Positions 48,001-57,220 are shown, counted from the stretch's first letter. The stretch is 64,000 nucleotides of DNA from an uncultured Carboxylicivirga sp. (GCA_947503525.1 CANNEA010000010.1:124001-188000), one strand, 5' to 3'. Numbers and translations: made by a program. The notes: generated from the sequence alone by a model not told the origin.

Positions 48001-48165
48001 AACTATTTCCTATAAATCTGCAACTGTGAGTCATAAGATCATGACTGATGAAAACAAGAGGCTTCATACAGATGATATCATACTAATTTACAACAAGATA
48101 AATGCAATCAAAACACTGAAAAAGCGAATGAAAGAATGTTTATATCTGAAGTAAAATTAAAATAG

Positions 48166-48870
48166 ATGAATGAGATGTCATACAAAAACAGATTATTCAA
48201 CATTCCCGATGCCAACTTGATTGAATTCGGAGAAGTGGTTGCAGCAAAACTGCCTGATGACATTGTGGATGTGCATAACTTCGACAGAACTGTTACGGAA
48301 GCCTATCCGGCCTCTATAAAAGCTGCCATTAATGAAGTCAAAGCCATTCCAACTGATCAGGTCATTATTGATGAAATGGCGGAGCTCACTAAAAATGTGA
48401 ATGATGCCCTTGCTGCATGCAATAAGTGTTACCGCACCATAAGCTTTTTTGTTCGTAAAGCTTTCCCTGAAAACAAATCCATTCAAAATCAGTTTGGATT
48501 GAACGATATTGCAAATGTGCGATATAATGATTCGAAGATGATTCTCTTTTTTAATGATGTGGCCAAGGTGGTTAACAAATATTGGTCAGATTTGGTAGAG
48601 GCCGGCTGTAACGAAGCTGTACTTCAAGGCCTGGAAGCATTGGGCAATAAACTCCAGGAAGCCAATACCAGACAGGAATTATTTAAAAAAGAACGGGGTG
48701 TAATCACCAGCCAACGAATAGATAAATTAAATCAATTGTATAATTTGTTGGTGCCCATCAGTCAAATCAGCCAGATTATCTTTGCGGATGATCAGGCTAA
48801 ACTGGCTACCTATGCCTTGCCTCGCCCCAAATCATCAAGTAATGGACCTGACGACCTGATTGTGTCGTAG
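48166..48870 (+). CDS. Helical protein of unknown function
   Basis: 234 residues, helical, no signal peptide. It starts MNEMSYKNRLFNIPDANL; a Met at position 4 is an alternative. It contains AELTKNVNDALAACNKCYRT, FFVRKAFPENKSIQNQFGLN and KLNQLYNLLVPISQISQI, which read like long antiparallel helices of a bundle, and ends with a Ser/Gly-rich tail. I have seen proteins with this style in Bacteroidota genomes but cannot name a domain. Upstream it has a promoter-like element and a tandem array, so expression is probably regulated. Confidence 0.55.
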   Translation: MNEMSYKNRLFNIPDANLIEFGEVVAAKLPDDIVDVHNFDRTVTEAYPASIKAAINEVKAIPTDQVIIDEMAELTKNVNDALAACNKCYRTISFFVRKAFPENKSIQNQFGLNDIANVRYNDSKMILFFNDVAKVVNKYWSDLVEAGCNEAVLQGLEALGNKLQEANTRQELFKKERGVITSQRIDKLNQLYNLLVPISQISQIIFADDQAKLATYALPRPKSSSNGPDDLIVS

Positions 48871-48902
48871 TTGAAAATAAACAACTTCAGATATATACGA
48901 AA

Positions 48903-48934
48903 ACAGCCCTGTCGAAAAATCGGCAGGGCTGTTG
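48903..48934. terminator. Bidirectional terminator, fcl and the 234-residue gene
   Basis: AACAGCCCTGTCGA, loop AAAA, TCGGCAGGGCTGTT (one mismatch-like pair). The stem serves both convergent genes, ending the fcl gene on the minus strand and the 234-residue gene on the plus strand. Confidence 0.8.
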
Positions 48935-48952
48935 ATTAAATATTAAATAAGT

Positions 48953-50044
48953 TTATCTATTGAGGTACCAATCATACATCAAAGCAATACCCTGGTCAAT
49001 CTCAATTTTATGATGCCAACCCAATTCATGAATCTTTGTAGGATCAGTTAATTTACGCATGGTTCCATCGGGTTTATCCGTATTAAAATACAAGTCCCCT
49101 TCAAAACCAACCTTATCCTTTATGGTCTCAGCCAATAATTTAATTGAAACTTCCTTTCCGGTTCCAATATTAATGTGGGTATTCCGAATTTCGGATGTTG
49201 AGCCTGTCGAAGAATACGTATCCTTAAAATCAATATTCTCAATGGCAAACACACAAGCAGAAGCCATTTCTTCTGACCATAGAAACTCACGCATTGGTTT
49301 GCCAGACCCCCAGATCTCTACTTTATAAGCATTCTCTGTTGGTAAAATACCATATTTCGATAATTTAGCTAAAATAGCATCTTCTGAAACCTCCCCATTA
49401 ACTCCTTCAATTGGTAGTAAATTGAGATCTTTTCTAACACTCTCCCAATCATTATTCATCAAACACTTACCCAAATGTATTTTTCGTACTAAGGCAGGTA
49501 GCACATGTGATTTTTCCAAATCGAAATTATCATTAGGCCCATATAAATTAGTTGGCATCACTGAAATAAAATTAGTGCCATACTGCAAATTATAGGACTC
49601 GCACATCTTAATCCCTGCGATCTTCGCAATAGCATAAGGCTCATTGGTATACTCCAATGGTGAAGTCAGCAAACAACCCTCCGGCATAGGTTGAGGCGCT
49701 TCTTTAGGATAGATACAGGTAGAGCCCAAGAACAAGAGCTTTTTTACACCATGTACATAAGCCGAATGGATCACATTATTCTGGATCATCAGGTTTTCGT
49801 AAATAAATTGCCCGCGATAAGTATTATTCGCCACAATACCACCAACTTTGGCTGCAGCTAATATCACATACTCCGGTTTTTCTTCCTCATAGAATTGATT
49901 AACCGCTATAGCATCCATTAGGTTCAGTTCCCCAATGGAACGACCAATAATATTGGTATAACCTTTTCCTTGCAAAGTTTTTACCAGAGCTGAACCAACT
50001 AGCCCCAGGTGACCAGCAACATATATTTTTGAATCTTTATTCAT
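48953..50044 (-). CDS. fcl: GDP-L-fucose synthase
   Basis: 363 residues read from ATG at 50042-50044; an upstream ATG would add 13 residues that lie in repeat DNA. It converts GDP-4-keto-6-deoxymannose to GDP-L-fucose by epimerisation and NADPH reduction. Marks: IYVAGHLGLVGSALVKTL (nucleotide fold), STCIYPKEAPQPMPE (Ser-Tyr-Lys with YAIAKIAG), ISVMPTNLYGPNDNFDLEKSHVLPAL. An insertion of about 40 residues (MNNDWESVRKDLNLLPIEGV, about 210-250) is longer than in E. coli Fcl. Same strand as gmd; a GxxExxY gene and a repeat block lie in between. Confidence 0.92.
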   Translation of the reverse strand: MNKDSKIYVAGHLGLVGSALVKTLQGKGYTNIIGRSIGELNLMDAIAVNQFYEEEKPEYVILAAAKVGGIVANNTYRGQFIYENLMIQNNVIHSAYVHGVKKLLFLGSTCIYPKEAPQPMPEGCLLTSPLEYTNEPYAIAKIAGIKMCESYNLQYGTNFISVMPTNLYGPNDNFDLEKSHVLPALVRKIHLGKCLMNNDWESVRKDLNLLPIEGVNGEVSEDAILAKLSKYGILPTENAYKVEIWGSGKPMREFLWSEEMASACVFAIENIDFKDTYSSTGSTSEIRNTHINIGTGKEVSIKLLAETIKDKVGFEGDLYFNTDKPDGTMRKLTDPTKIHELGWHHKIEIDQGIALMYDWYLNR

Positions 50045-50053
50045 ATGCAATAG

Positions 50054-50094
50054 TTTCTCGCGAAAAGCGCTTAGTATACGCAAACAACGCGAAG
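50054..50094. repeat. CGCTAAG-type repeat block 5, flanks GxxExxY gene
   Basis: TTTCTCGCGAAAAGCGCTTA then TACGCAAACAACGCGAAG. It ends at the GxxExxY stop codon, so it closely flanks that gene on its 3' side. Confidence 0.65.
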
Positions 50095-50095
50095 A

Positions 50096-50473
50096 TTATA
50101 AACCATTCACCAATCGGTGAACACCTTCTTTAAATAATTTTGTGTTAAAATTAATCAATAGTCCAAGTTTAACTTCTGATAATCGCAAATAAGTTAAAGT
50201 CTGAGCAAAATGAACTGGTGCTAATTTTTCGACTGATTTAATTTCCACAATAAGCTTGTTTTCAACAAATAAATCAATTCGATATCCAACATCTAGCTTA
50301 ACATCCTTATATACAAATGGTATTGCTACCTGACTTTCTACCGTCAATCCTCTTTCTTCCAAATCATATTTTAGAGCATGTTCGTATGTAGATTCCAATA
50401 AACCAGGGCCAACTGTTTTGTGTAAATGAAATGAAGTGTCAATAACTATTTTAGCTATTTCATTCTCCGACAT
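50096..50473 (-). CDS. GxxExxY protein
   Basis: 125 residues. The name-giving motif is GPGLLESTYE (residues 22-31); the next conserved parts are YRIDLFVENKLIVEIKSV, with the Asp...Glu-x-Lys pattern of PD-(D/E)XK nucleases, and AQTLTYLRLSEVKLGLLINF. The family has no proven role; a nuclease or nucleic-acid function is often suggested. Here it is flanked on both sides by the dispersed CGCTAAG/CTTTGCG repeat (50054-50094 and 50484-50687), and it sits between fcl and gmd without any link to sugar chemistry, so it looks like an inserted unit. Confidence 0.85.
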   Translation of the reverse strand: MSENEIAKIVIDTSFHLHKTVGPGLLESTYEHALKYDLEERGLTVESQVAIPFVYKDVKLDVGYRIDLFVENKLIVEIKSVEKLAPVHFAQTLTYLRLSEVKLGLLINFNTKLFKEGVHRLVNGL

Positions 50474-50483
50474 AATATTGTAG

Positions 50484-50687
50484 TTTCTCGCTGATTAGAA
50501 ATCAATTGACAAAACTTACTTGACGAGATGCCCTTTTTAGAACATTTGTCTTTGCGGCCTTTGCCTGAAACTTTTCTCGCAAAGAGCGCTAAGTTTTTCG
50601 CCAAGTGCGCCAAGTGAATTATTCCCTCATTCTAGTCAACTGTTCGACCTTTGCGATATTTTTTTCTTTGCGGCCTTAGCGAGAACT
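50484..50687. repeat. CGCTAAG/CTTTGCG repeat block 6, flanks GxxExxY gene
   Basis: Contains TTTCTCGCTGATTAG, CTTTGCGGCCTTTGCCTGAA, TCTCGCAAAGAGCGCTAAG, TTCGCCAAGTGCGCCAAG and CTTTGCGGCCTTAGCGAGAA. It fills most of the gap between the GxxExxY gene and gmd. Confidence 0.75.
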
Positions 50688-50688
50688 A

Positions 50689-51804
50689 CTACTCAAAGTA
50701 ATTTAAAGTCTCGTATCCACCTTCTCGCAGGTACCTATCTTTTTTCATTAGCTTCACATCCGATTGCATCATATCCTTCACCAATCCTGCCAAATCATAT
50801 TCAGGTTCCCAACCTAACTTGGTTTTCGATTTTGTTGGATCGCCAATTAACAATTCAACTTCAGTAGGGCGGTAATAAGCCGGATCTACTTTCACTACCT
50901 CTTTACCGATCTCTACTTGAAACTCCGGATTATTGCATGCAACAACTCTACCGACTTCATTTTCTCCTTCACCAGAGAAATCTAATTCAATTCCGACCTC
51001 ACCAAATGACATTTTTACAAAATCACGGACTTTGGTGGTAACTCCTGTTGCAATCACATAGTCCTCCGCTTTTTCCTGTTGAAGGATTAACCACATGGCT
51101 TTAATGTAATCCTTGGCATGTCCCCAGTCACGTTTGGCGTCCATATTACCCAGATAAACACAATCCTGCATACCTAAGCCTATTTTAGAAACAGCTCGAG
51201 TTATTTTACGTGTCACAAAGGTTTCTCCACGTAAGGGACTTTCATGGTTAAATAATATGCCATTGCATGCAAACATATTGTAGGCTTCTCGATAATTAAC
51301 AGTTATCCAGTAGGCATACATCTTAGCCACCGCATAAGGACTTCGTGGATAAAATGGTGTTTTTTCGGACTGTGGCACTTCCTGAACCAAACCATATAAC
51401 TCAGAGGTAGAAGCCTGATAAACTCTTGTCTTTTCTGTTAAGCCCAGTAAACGAATGGCTTCCAGAATACGCAGGGTGCCAATCCCATCTGCATTTGCCG
51501 TATACTCAGGCGTATCAAAGCTAACTTTAACATGACTCATTGCCGCCAAATTATAAATCTCGTCGGGCTGAACCTCTTGAATAATACGTATCAAGTTAGT
51601 CGAATCCGTTAAGTCACCATAATGCAGAATCAAGTTACGATTCTCCACATGCGGATCCTGATATAAATGATCTATTCGATCCGTATTAAACAAAGAAGAC
51701 CTGCGTTTTAAGCCGTGAACTTCATATCCTTTTTTTAATAAAAACTCCGCCAGATAGGCGCCATCCTGACCGGTTATACCGGTTATAAGTGCTTTTTTAA
51801 TCAT
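50689..51804 (-). CDS. gmd: GDP-mannose 4,6-dehydratase
   Basis: 371 residues. It dehydrates GDP-mannose to GDP-4-keto-6-deoxymannose, the step before Fcl. The start [20 protein letters not shown] is the NAD(P)-binding loop; [20 protein letters not shown] and [20 protein letters not shown] hold the catalytic Ser/Thr-Tyr-Lys. [16 protein letters not shown] and [19 protein letters not shown] complete the signature. No lesion seen. It is divergent from nothing; it follows the polysaccharide operon after a 138-base gap. Confidence 0.95.
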   Translation of the reverse strand: MIKKALITGITGQDGAYLAEFLLKKGYEVHGLKRRSSLFNTDRIDHLYQDPHVENRNLILHYGDLTDSTNLIRIIQEVQPDEIYNLAAMSHVKVSFDTPEYTANADGIGTLRILEAIRLLGLTEKTRVYQASTSELYGLVQEVPQSEKTPFYPRSPYAVAKMYAYWITVNYREAYNMFACNGILFNHESPLRGETFVTRKITRAVSKIGLGMQDCVYLGNMDAKRDWGHAKDYIKAMWLILQQEKAEDYVIATGVTTKVRDFVKMSFGEVGIELDFSGEGENEVGRVVACNNPEFQVEIGKEVVKVDPAYYRPTEVELLIGDPTKSKTKLGWEPEYDLAGLVKDMMQSDVKLMKKDRYLREGGYETLNYFE

Positions 51805-51908
51805 GATAAAATCAAGTTGTTATATCTATAGAATTGCACGAAACATCGTCCACTTTTAACTATTTGATGAGTATAGAAATGTAGGGTATCCTGAGTAATT
51901 TCCTATAA

Positions 51909-51940
51909 AATAAAGTCTGTCTATAGAAAGGACTTATTTT
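51909..51940 (-). terminator. Possible terminator after the glycosyltransferase operon
   Basis: Minus strand: AATAAGTC, loop of about 13, GACTTTATT, then TTATAGG. Imperfect and long-looped; placed right after the stop of the last operon gene (51943), so it could end the operon. Confidence 0.4.
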
Positions 51941-51942
51941 CA

Positions 51943-53034
51943 CTATATAATATCATTATAAATACTTATCGTTTTCTTAGCAATTTTATCCCAGTTATAT
52001 TTCTCTTCAATAACAGAGATATAATTTGTATAACGATCAGATGCTAGTTTACCATTTAACTTATATTGCAAATCTTTAATATCTGAAACTCTGAAATAAT
52101 CTTCTTCATCTAAACCAACTATCTTATTTGCTGAAATATTACTAACTAAAACATTCAATCCATAGGACATTGCTTCAAGTAAAGCAATGGGTAAACCTTC
52201 ATGATATGAAGGCAAAACAAATAGCTTAGCATTTCCAAATAAGCTTCTTAATTCATTTCCTGATTTAAACCCAGTTAAAACAACATTACTGGCCATTGCT
52301 TTCTTTTTCAACCCAATGCTATACTCGGACTCATGATCGGCATCACCTATTAAAACTAATTTAATATCCGTTTTGAGATTTTTATATGCATCAATCAAAT
52401 CATGAAAACCTTTTTCTGGGACAAAACGACCAACAGCTACAATATACTTTTTGCGTTTAAGCCCATAAGCTGCCAATAAATCATAATTATCTGGAACATC
52501 TGCAATTTCAACGCCATTAAAAACTAATTCAGTATTCGCACCATTGCATCGCCTCATTACAATTTCATCAATTACTTTTGAAATAACAATTACCTTATTC
52601 GCAAAACAGACACCCAAATATTCACCCAACTTCAAAATAAATTTAGCTACCTTATTCCATTTCTGACGATCGTAGTCTGGTCCATGGTGCGTCATCACCA
52701 CTTTCAAACCTAACAATTTGGCAAACGGTATCATTATAGCCGGACCTATTGCATGTACATGCAATAAGTCTGCTTTTATCTTCTTAGCATACAAAACCGC
52801 TAAGAATGTATGAATAATTGCCTCAAAACTCTTTTGCTTTGGCGTCCATATATCTTTTAGTTTAATTCCATTAAATTCTGTTCGAAATGGTTCTTCATCA
52901 ACATAAGCTTTCCTCCTAATCAAAATTACTTCATGATCTGCTTCAACAATCCTTGGATAAAGTTCCTGACAATGAGTTTCAACTCCTCCCAATATATTTG
53001 GAACACCACGAGTTCCAGTTACAACGATTTTCAT
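51943..53034 (-). CDS. GT4-family glycosyltransferase
   Basis: 363 residues, GT-B fold. The N-terminal domain starts MKIVVTGTRGVPNILGGVET and has HVHAIGPAIMIPFAKLLGL. The C-terminal domain carries YIVAVGRFVPEKGFHDLIDA, VLTGFKSGNELRSLF, and EX7E-type LPSYHEGLPIALLEAMSYG with the catalytic glutamates. It adds a hexose-type sugar to the repeat unit at the cytoplasmic face. Last gene of the operon running 63.9 to 51.9 kb; its start codon overlaps the reductase gene's end by one base. Confidence 0.92.
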   Translation of the reverse strand: MKIVVTGTRGVPNILGGVETHCQELYPRIVEADHEVILIRRKAYVDEEPFRTEFNGIKLKDIWTPKQKSFEAIIHTFLAVLYAKKIKADLLHVHAIGPAIMIPFAKLLGLKVVMTHHGPDYDRQKWNKVAKFILKLGEYLGVCFANKVIVISKVIDEIVMRRCNGANTELVFNGVEIADVPDNYDLLAAYGLKRKKYIVAVGRFVPEKGFHDLIDAYKNLKTDIKLVLIGDADHESEYSIGLKKKAMASNVVLTGFKSGNELRSLFGNAKLFVLPSYHEGLPIALLEAMSYGLNVLVSNISANKIVGLDEEDYFRVSDIKDLQYKLNGKLASDRYTNYISVIEEKYNWDKIAKKTISIYNDII

Positions 53035-53672
53035 TAGAAATAACCTTCAGTTTTAATTCTTTCTCGTTCAACACCTTTCTCTTCAAGTAACTCATATACA
53101 TCATCCAACATCTCATAACTGCCACAAATATAAAAATATGAATATTCAGAAACATTAATATCTTTAACTGCCTCGGTAACCCTTCCTTGAATATCGCCCT
53201 CAGCAGACCTACTTGTACACAATGTTACTTTAGACCTATCATAATGATCAAGATCATAAGCTTCTGTGCTATCTTTGACTCCATGAAATAAATGAAAATT
53301 TAGATCAGAATATGATTCAATGAATGAATGAAATGGAGCAATACCTGTACCAGTGGCTATAAGGCACAACTTTTCTCCTCCGTAATCTTCAGGAAGACAA
53401 AAATATCCTCTTGGTTTCCCAACTTTTATCTCATCACCAGAATTAAGCTTTCGAAGTAGCGGAGTAATAACACCATTAGGTATTTCTTTGACTAATATCT
53501 CTAAATAATCATTACCCAGACTACTATAAATAGAATAAGGACGATTTTCCTCTCCTGCAATTCCTACTGAAATATGTAAGCCCGGAATAAAATTTCTATT
53601 TTCCTTCGTGAATCTCAAAACAAAAGCGGTCTTCGAAACCGCCCTAATGCTAATTACTTTGTGAATATGCAT
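53034..53672 (-). CDS. FAD-binding FNR-type reductase
   Basis: 212 residues. Ferredoxin-NADP reductase fold without an iron-sulfur domain: the FAD motif RPYSIYSS (44-51), NAD(P)-binding ATGTGIAPFHSFIES (106-120) and a C-terminal ICGSYEMLDDVYELLEEKG typical of NADH/NADPH oxidoreductases of the Fpr type. It would move electrons from NAD(P)H to a protein partner. The radical SAM gene is directly upstream with a 9-base gap, and the last glycosyltransferase overlaps its stop. Flavin reductases often supply electrons for radical SAM clusters, so this pair likely works together. Confidence 0.85.
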   Translation of the reverse strand: MHIHKVISIRAVSKTAFVLRFTKENRNFIPGLHISVGIAGEENRPYSIYSSLGNDYLEILVKEIPNGVITPLLRKLNSGDEIKVGKPRGYFCLPEDYGGEKLCLIATGTGIAPFHSFIESYSDLNFHLFHGVKDSTEAYDLDHYDRSKVTLCTSRSAEGDIQGRVTEAVKDINVSEYSYFYICGSYEMLDDVYELLEEKGVERERIKTEGYF

Positions 53673-53681
53673 AGAAAAAGA

Positions 53682-54812
53682 TTAATCCTCAACCAAGGGT
53701 AAAGATGGATCTGGTTTTACACCAGCCAAATCAGTAAAAGGTGTCATTCGCTTAAAGTCTAAATCACCTTGTAAAGGATTTTGACCAACATTGTAATATG
53801 GAATATCATCGATGCAAACAGATTTACCCATTAATGACTTAATTTTATTCTTAACTACCCACTTAACTGGGTGTTTTATATACTTTTTCATTACTGGCGC
53901 CGCTGTTCCTACCATCCAACAATTTTTGGGGCATTTCTTTACCTTTTCTCTAACACTCTGAGCCTTTTCACCATACCATAAATCTTCAAATTTATTAAAG
54001 TCCCTGATATTACCCATGCTCTCCTTCCATACCTTATCTTCTAAACCATTACATGGATATACATCACCATAAGGTTCAATAAAGAAATTTGCAGTACCTG
54101 CTTCACAAGGCAACATGCGTTTTCCTCCATGTATATAATTAATCAAACCAAGATTAAAGAAAGCCCTGAACCAACTCTTAGGACTATTTTCCTTTAGCAA
54201 ATTATTAATTAATGCTTCAAAATCCTCAACAACCTCGTCTTTATTAGTAACAACATTATCCTCTTTATGGAAATAGTATGAGTTATGAAATGTTGCTGTT
54301 GCAAATTCCATATTCATTTCCTGAGCCAGCTTATATAACCACTGCATATCCTTAGAATTCTTATTTGAAACAGTCATTCCAAATCCGATATCCTTAATAC
54401 CCATTTCCTTTAATTTTAACAATAATCGTAAACCATTATCAAAACCACCTTCTTTCCCCCTAAGGTCATCATTTTGTACCGCTAAGCCCTCAATACTAAC
54501 CCTAATTCCAATATTTGGGAATCTTTTTGCAAGCTTTATAATCTTCTCATAATGCCAACCGGAAGTGGAAATAACAACTCTAGGAGCTTTAGTAAAAGCA
54601 ACTTCCACTAACTCTTCCAAGTCCCTTCTTTGAAAAGGCTCACCTCCTGTTATATTGATAAACTTAAGTTTCGGTAACTTCTCCAGATCCTTAGCTGTAA
54701 TTTCTTTTGTTTCATCTGACGGATATTTCCAAATACTACACATCTTACAGCGCATTTGGCATCTATAAGTGGTAATAATTGACACATCCGTTGGCATTCC
54801 TACTTTTTGCAT
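53682..54812 (-). CDS. Radical SAM protein with SPASM-like C-terminus
   Basis: 376 residues. Cluster-binding motif CQMRCKMC (Cys18, Cys22, Cys25) in SIITTYRCQMRCKMC, the normal CX3CX2C spacing, followed by FINITGGEPFQRRDLEE. After the core comes a cysteine-rich part (CEAGTANFFIEPYGDVYPCNG and KKCPKNCW) like SPASM/twitch domains that bind extra clusters. It is placed between two glycosyltransferases and the FNR-like reductase. In known pathways, radical SAM enzymes of this kind epimerise, dehydrogenate or deoxygenate sugars or peptides. A sugar-editing role in this polysaccharide is the natural guess, not proved. Confidence 0.85.
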   Translation of the reverse strand: MQKVGMPTDVSIITTYRCQMRCKMCSIWKYPSDETKEITAKDLEKLPKLKFINITGGEPFQRRDLEELVEVAFTKAPRVVISTSGWHYEKIIKLAKRFPNIGIRVSIEGLAVQNDDLRGKEGGFDNGLRLLLKLKEMGIKDIGFGMTVSNKNSKDMQWLYKLAQEMNMEFATATFHNSYYFHKEDNVVTNKDEVVEDFEALINNLLKENSPKSWFRAFFNLGLINYIHGGKRMLPCEAGTANFFIEPYGDVYPCNGLEDKVWKESMGNIRDFNKFEDLWYGEKAQSVREKVKKCPKNCWMVGTAAPVMKKYIKHPVKWVVKNKIKSLMGKSVCIDDIPYYNVGQNPLQGDLDFKRMTPFTDLAGVKPDPSLPLVED

Positions 54813-54862
54813 ATTTTCTATTTATTTATACCCCTAAAGTAACCCCTTAGAAGAAATAAAGT

Positions 54863-56059
54863 TTAAATATATTGCTTATAAAGTTTTATAAGACTTTGAT
54901 AATAATTCTCTTGAGAAAACTTTCTTTTAGCCTGCTCGTTAATCTCTTCATAATTCCAGTCTTCCTTTTGAACCATCTCTTCAAGTTTCCTTTTTAAATC
55001 CGTTACATCTCTTGGATTGAACAGCATTCCGTTATCCTGATTTACTAATTCCGTTATACCTCCAATTCGCGCTCCAAGAACCGGAGTACCTAATGCCAAG
55101 GCTTCAATAATTGTTAACGGATTATTCTCATACCATTCAGAAGGAATAACCAGCAAAGAGGATTCACTAAGAACATTCTTGATAAATTCCCAATCTCGAA
55201 AACCTAAAAAACTTATTTGATCAGAAGAATATTTTGTTACCAGATTTTCACGCAAAGGTCCATCTCCAATAATCTTTAATTCTACTTCCTTTAGTGATCC
55301 AAAAGCTTTACATAAGGTCTCAACCCCTTTTTCCTTACTTAAGCGACCAACATAAACAACTTGTTTCTTTCGAGTTAAATATATCTCATTTTGAAATTTC
55401 TGATCATCAGCAAAGTTATATATATGACTTACTATTTGGTTACTATACCCCCCTTCATGCATCTTATTCCTTAAAAATAGGGAAGGAGAAATAAACTGAT
55501 CAACAGCATTTTCTATTCGTTCCCTATTCCATTTTTTTGATTCCAGGTATCCAATTATACTGCCTAATAAACTGCCTTTTATACACTTTTTACGATAAAC
55601 TGCATTTGGGTTTATATAACACTCTTCACATATATTACCTTCGTTATCAATAAATGTATATGCAGGGCACAAAAGCTTATAATCGTGAAGCGTCCACAAA
55701 ACAGCTATATTTAACTCTTTAGCCACCTCAGCAATAGAAGGGGATAACTGGGAGTGAATATTATGCAAATGAACAATATCAGGTTTAAACGCTTTGAGTT
55801 GCTTCTTAAAACACCTTCTAACCTCTTTATCTCCAAAAGGACGTAATAATGCCTTATAAAGTTGAATCGGAGACTTTGAACTAAAAGACACTTCTTCCGG
55901 CCAATATTTAACATCTTTAATATCAATATTATCTGCATACTGCATACTATAAACTGCTACCTCATGTCCTTTACTTATTAACAACTGTTTTAGTTGCATG
56001 GTATGTATACAATCACCTCCACGGGGGTAAAAAAACTTATTGGCTAGGAGTACTTTCAT
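54863..56059 (-). CDS. GT4-family glycosyltransferase
   Basis: 398 residues. N-terminal domain: MKVLLANKFFYPRGGDCIHT, IVHLHNIHSQLSPSIAEVAK, and a cysteine-containing loop (CPAYTFIDNEGNICEECY) seen in a subgroup of GT4. C-terminal domain: VVYVGRLSKEKGVETLCKAF, LGFRDWEFIKNVLSESSLLV, and PSEWYENNPLTIIEALALG with the glutamate-rich nucleotide site. It extends the repeat unit at the cytoplasmic face. Two cysteine pairs could bind metal. It lies 50 bases upstream of the radical SAM gene and is 3 bases after the next GT4 gene. Confidence 0.92.
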   Translation of the reverse strand: MKVLLANKFFYPRGGDCIHTMQLKQLLISKGHEVAVYSMQYADNIDIKDVKYWPEEVSFSSKSPIQLYKALLRPFGDKEVRRCFKKQLKAFKPDIVHLHNIHSQLSPSIAEVAKELNIAVLWTLHDYKLLCPAYTFIDNEGNICEECYINPNAVYRKKCIKGSLLGSIIGYLESKKWNRERIENAVDQFISPSLFLRNKMHEGGYSNQIVSHIYNFADDQKFQNEIYLTRKKQVVYVGRLSKEKGVETLCKAFGSLKEVELKIIGDGPLRENLVTKYSSDQISFLGFRDWEFIKNVLSESSLLVIPSEWYENNPLTIIEALALGTPVLGARIGGITELVNQDNGMLFNPRDVTDLKRKLEEMVQKEDWNYEEINEQAKRKFSQENYYQSLIKLYKQYI

Positions 56060-56062
56060 AGA

Positions 56063-57190
56063 TTAGATATTAATACGTTTCAAATATGATTCAGCAATAT
56101 TATCCCAAGAGAAAAACTTTTTGATGTAACTTCTCCTACGATTGCCAATATCCTTTTCGTGCTTGCCTTCTAAATATCGAAGGATATTTTCTACCCAAAT
56201 ATCAATTTCCATTATGACAATAGATCCAAATAATTCCTTATTTAAAATGGCGGTTGCTCCCGCTGTGGGAGAAGAAATAACTGGTACTCCATAAAATAAA
56301 GATTCCAATATTACCATTCCATAAATTTCATAATAAGAAGGCAAGACAAATAAATCACTAACCTTGTAAACACACTCTAGTTGATCATTAGGGATTTCAT
56401 CGACAATTAAAACATTCTCACTTAAGCAAAGATCATCTACACCATCACTTACCAACTCACTATCTGGGCCCTTACCAACGACAATTAATCCAACTTTATA
56501 ATCAATAACCTTTTCATTTATCTCCTTTAAACATTTTAGTAGAAAAAGAATATCTCTTCGCTTCTCTAGAACTCCAACGTATAATAATACCTTATCTACC
56601 TTCTTAGTAAAATTCTCGATCGAATTAAAGTTATCATAAAGATGCGTTTTATCAATGATATTTAGTCCAACATTCTGTACTGAAACATTACGATATCCTT
56701 TCTGCTCAAGGTATTTTTTTGCAAAATCAGTTTTAGCTAAGACTACGTCAAAGTTCTTAATTAGTCTATTTTTATATAACCTGTCAAATATCTTCTGATA
56801 AATGAATCCAAGACCGTTATAATCCTCATACATACCTTGATATAAGACAGTCTTTAAACCTCTTTTTTTTGCAGCAGATACAATGATAAAGTTCATAAGT
56901 TGAGAATCTTCTAACATATGAACCACATCATATCCCCCATTAATAATTTGCTTTACCAAACCAGGGTAATAAGTAACCTCTTTAAGTACGAAGCCATTCA
57001 AAGGTAATAGCATTAACTTGTGGCCATCACATTCTTTGAATAAAGTGTTTTTTTCAACCCCTACAAATCTTGAATAAAAATCAACAGATACTCCCAATTT
57101 TATCAGAGCTGTTCCGAAACCAATATTCTGTGCGTTATAATTTTTTAAGTCTGCCTTAGAAGAACAAGTTCTTAGTATCGCAATCTTCAT
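56063..57190 (-). CDS. GT4-family glycosyltransferase
   Basis: 375 residues. Starts MKIAILRTCSSKADLKNYNA and has GYDVVHMLEDSQLMNF in the N-domain. The C-domain has VLLYVGVLEKRRDILFLLKC, LIVDEIPNDQLECVYKVSDL and LPSYYEIYGMVILESLFYGV, the GT4 EX7E region. Substrate is unknown. It lies 30 bases after the acyltransferase gene and 3 bases before the next GT4, so it is fully within the operon. Confidence 0.9.
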   Translation of the reverse strand: MKIAILRTCSSKADLKNYNAQNIGFGTALIKLGVSVDFYSRFVGVEKNTLFKECDGHKLMLLPLNGFVLKEVTYYPGLVKQIINGGYDVVHMLEDSQLMNFIIVSAAKKRGLKTVLYQGMYEDYNGLGFIYQKIFDRLYKNRLIKNFDVVLAKTDFAKKYLEQKGYRNVSVQNVGLNIIDKTHLYDNFNSIENFTKKVDKVLLYVGVLEKRRDILFLLKCLKEINEKVIDYKVGLIVVGKGPDSELVSDGVDDLCLSENVLIVDEIPNDQLECVYKVSDLFVLPSYYEIYGMVILESLFYGVPVISSPTAGATAILNKELFGSIVIMEIDIWVENILRYLEGKHEKDIGNRRRSYIKKFFSWDNIAESYLKRINI

Positions 57191-57220
57191 AAAATTTAAA
57201 AATATATTTCAACTATTGTT

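Larger units (their letters stand above)
47135..48165. other. Long intergenic stretch with repeats and no supported gene
   Basis: About 1 kb. It contains repeat blocks at 47141-47183 and 47296-47720, the promoter-like element at 47784-47814 and a tandem array at 47854-48000. A frame from ATG 47912 to 48154 (81 codons) mostly follows the tandem array and has no recognisable fold, so it is not called. Confidence 0.6.

Noticed and set aside
47912-48154. 81-codon frame ahead of the 234-residue gene
   Set aside because: Mostly the translation of the 21-base tandem array, followed by a Lys-rich tail; noted only as a repeat.
50045-50083. Upstream start for fcl adding 13 residues
   Set aside because: The extra codons come from repeat block 5; the ATG at 50042-50044 gives the normal nucleotide-fold start.
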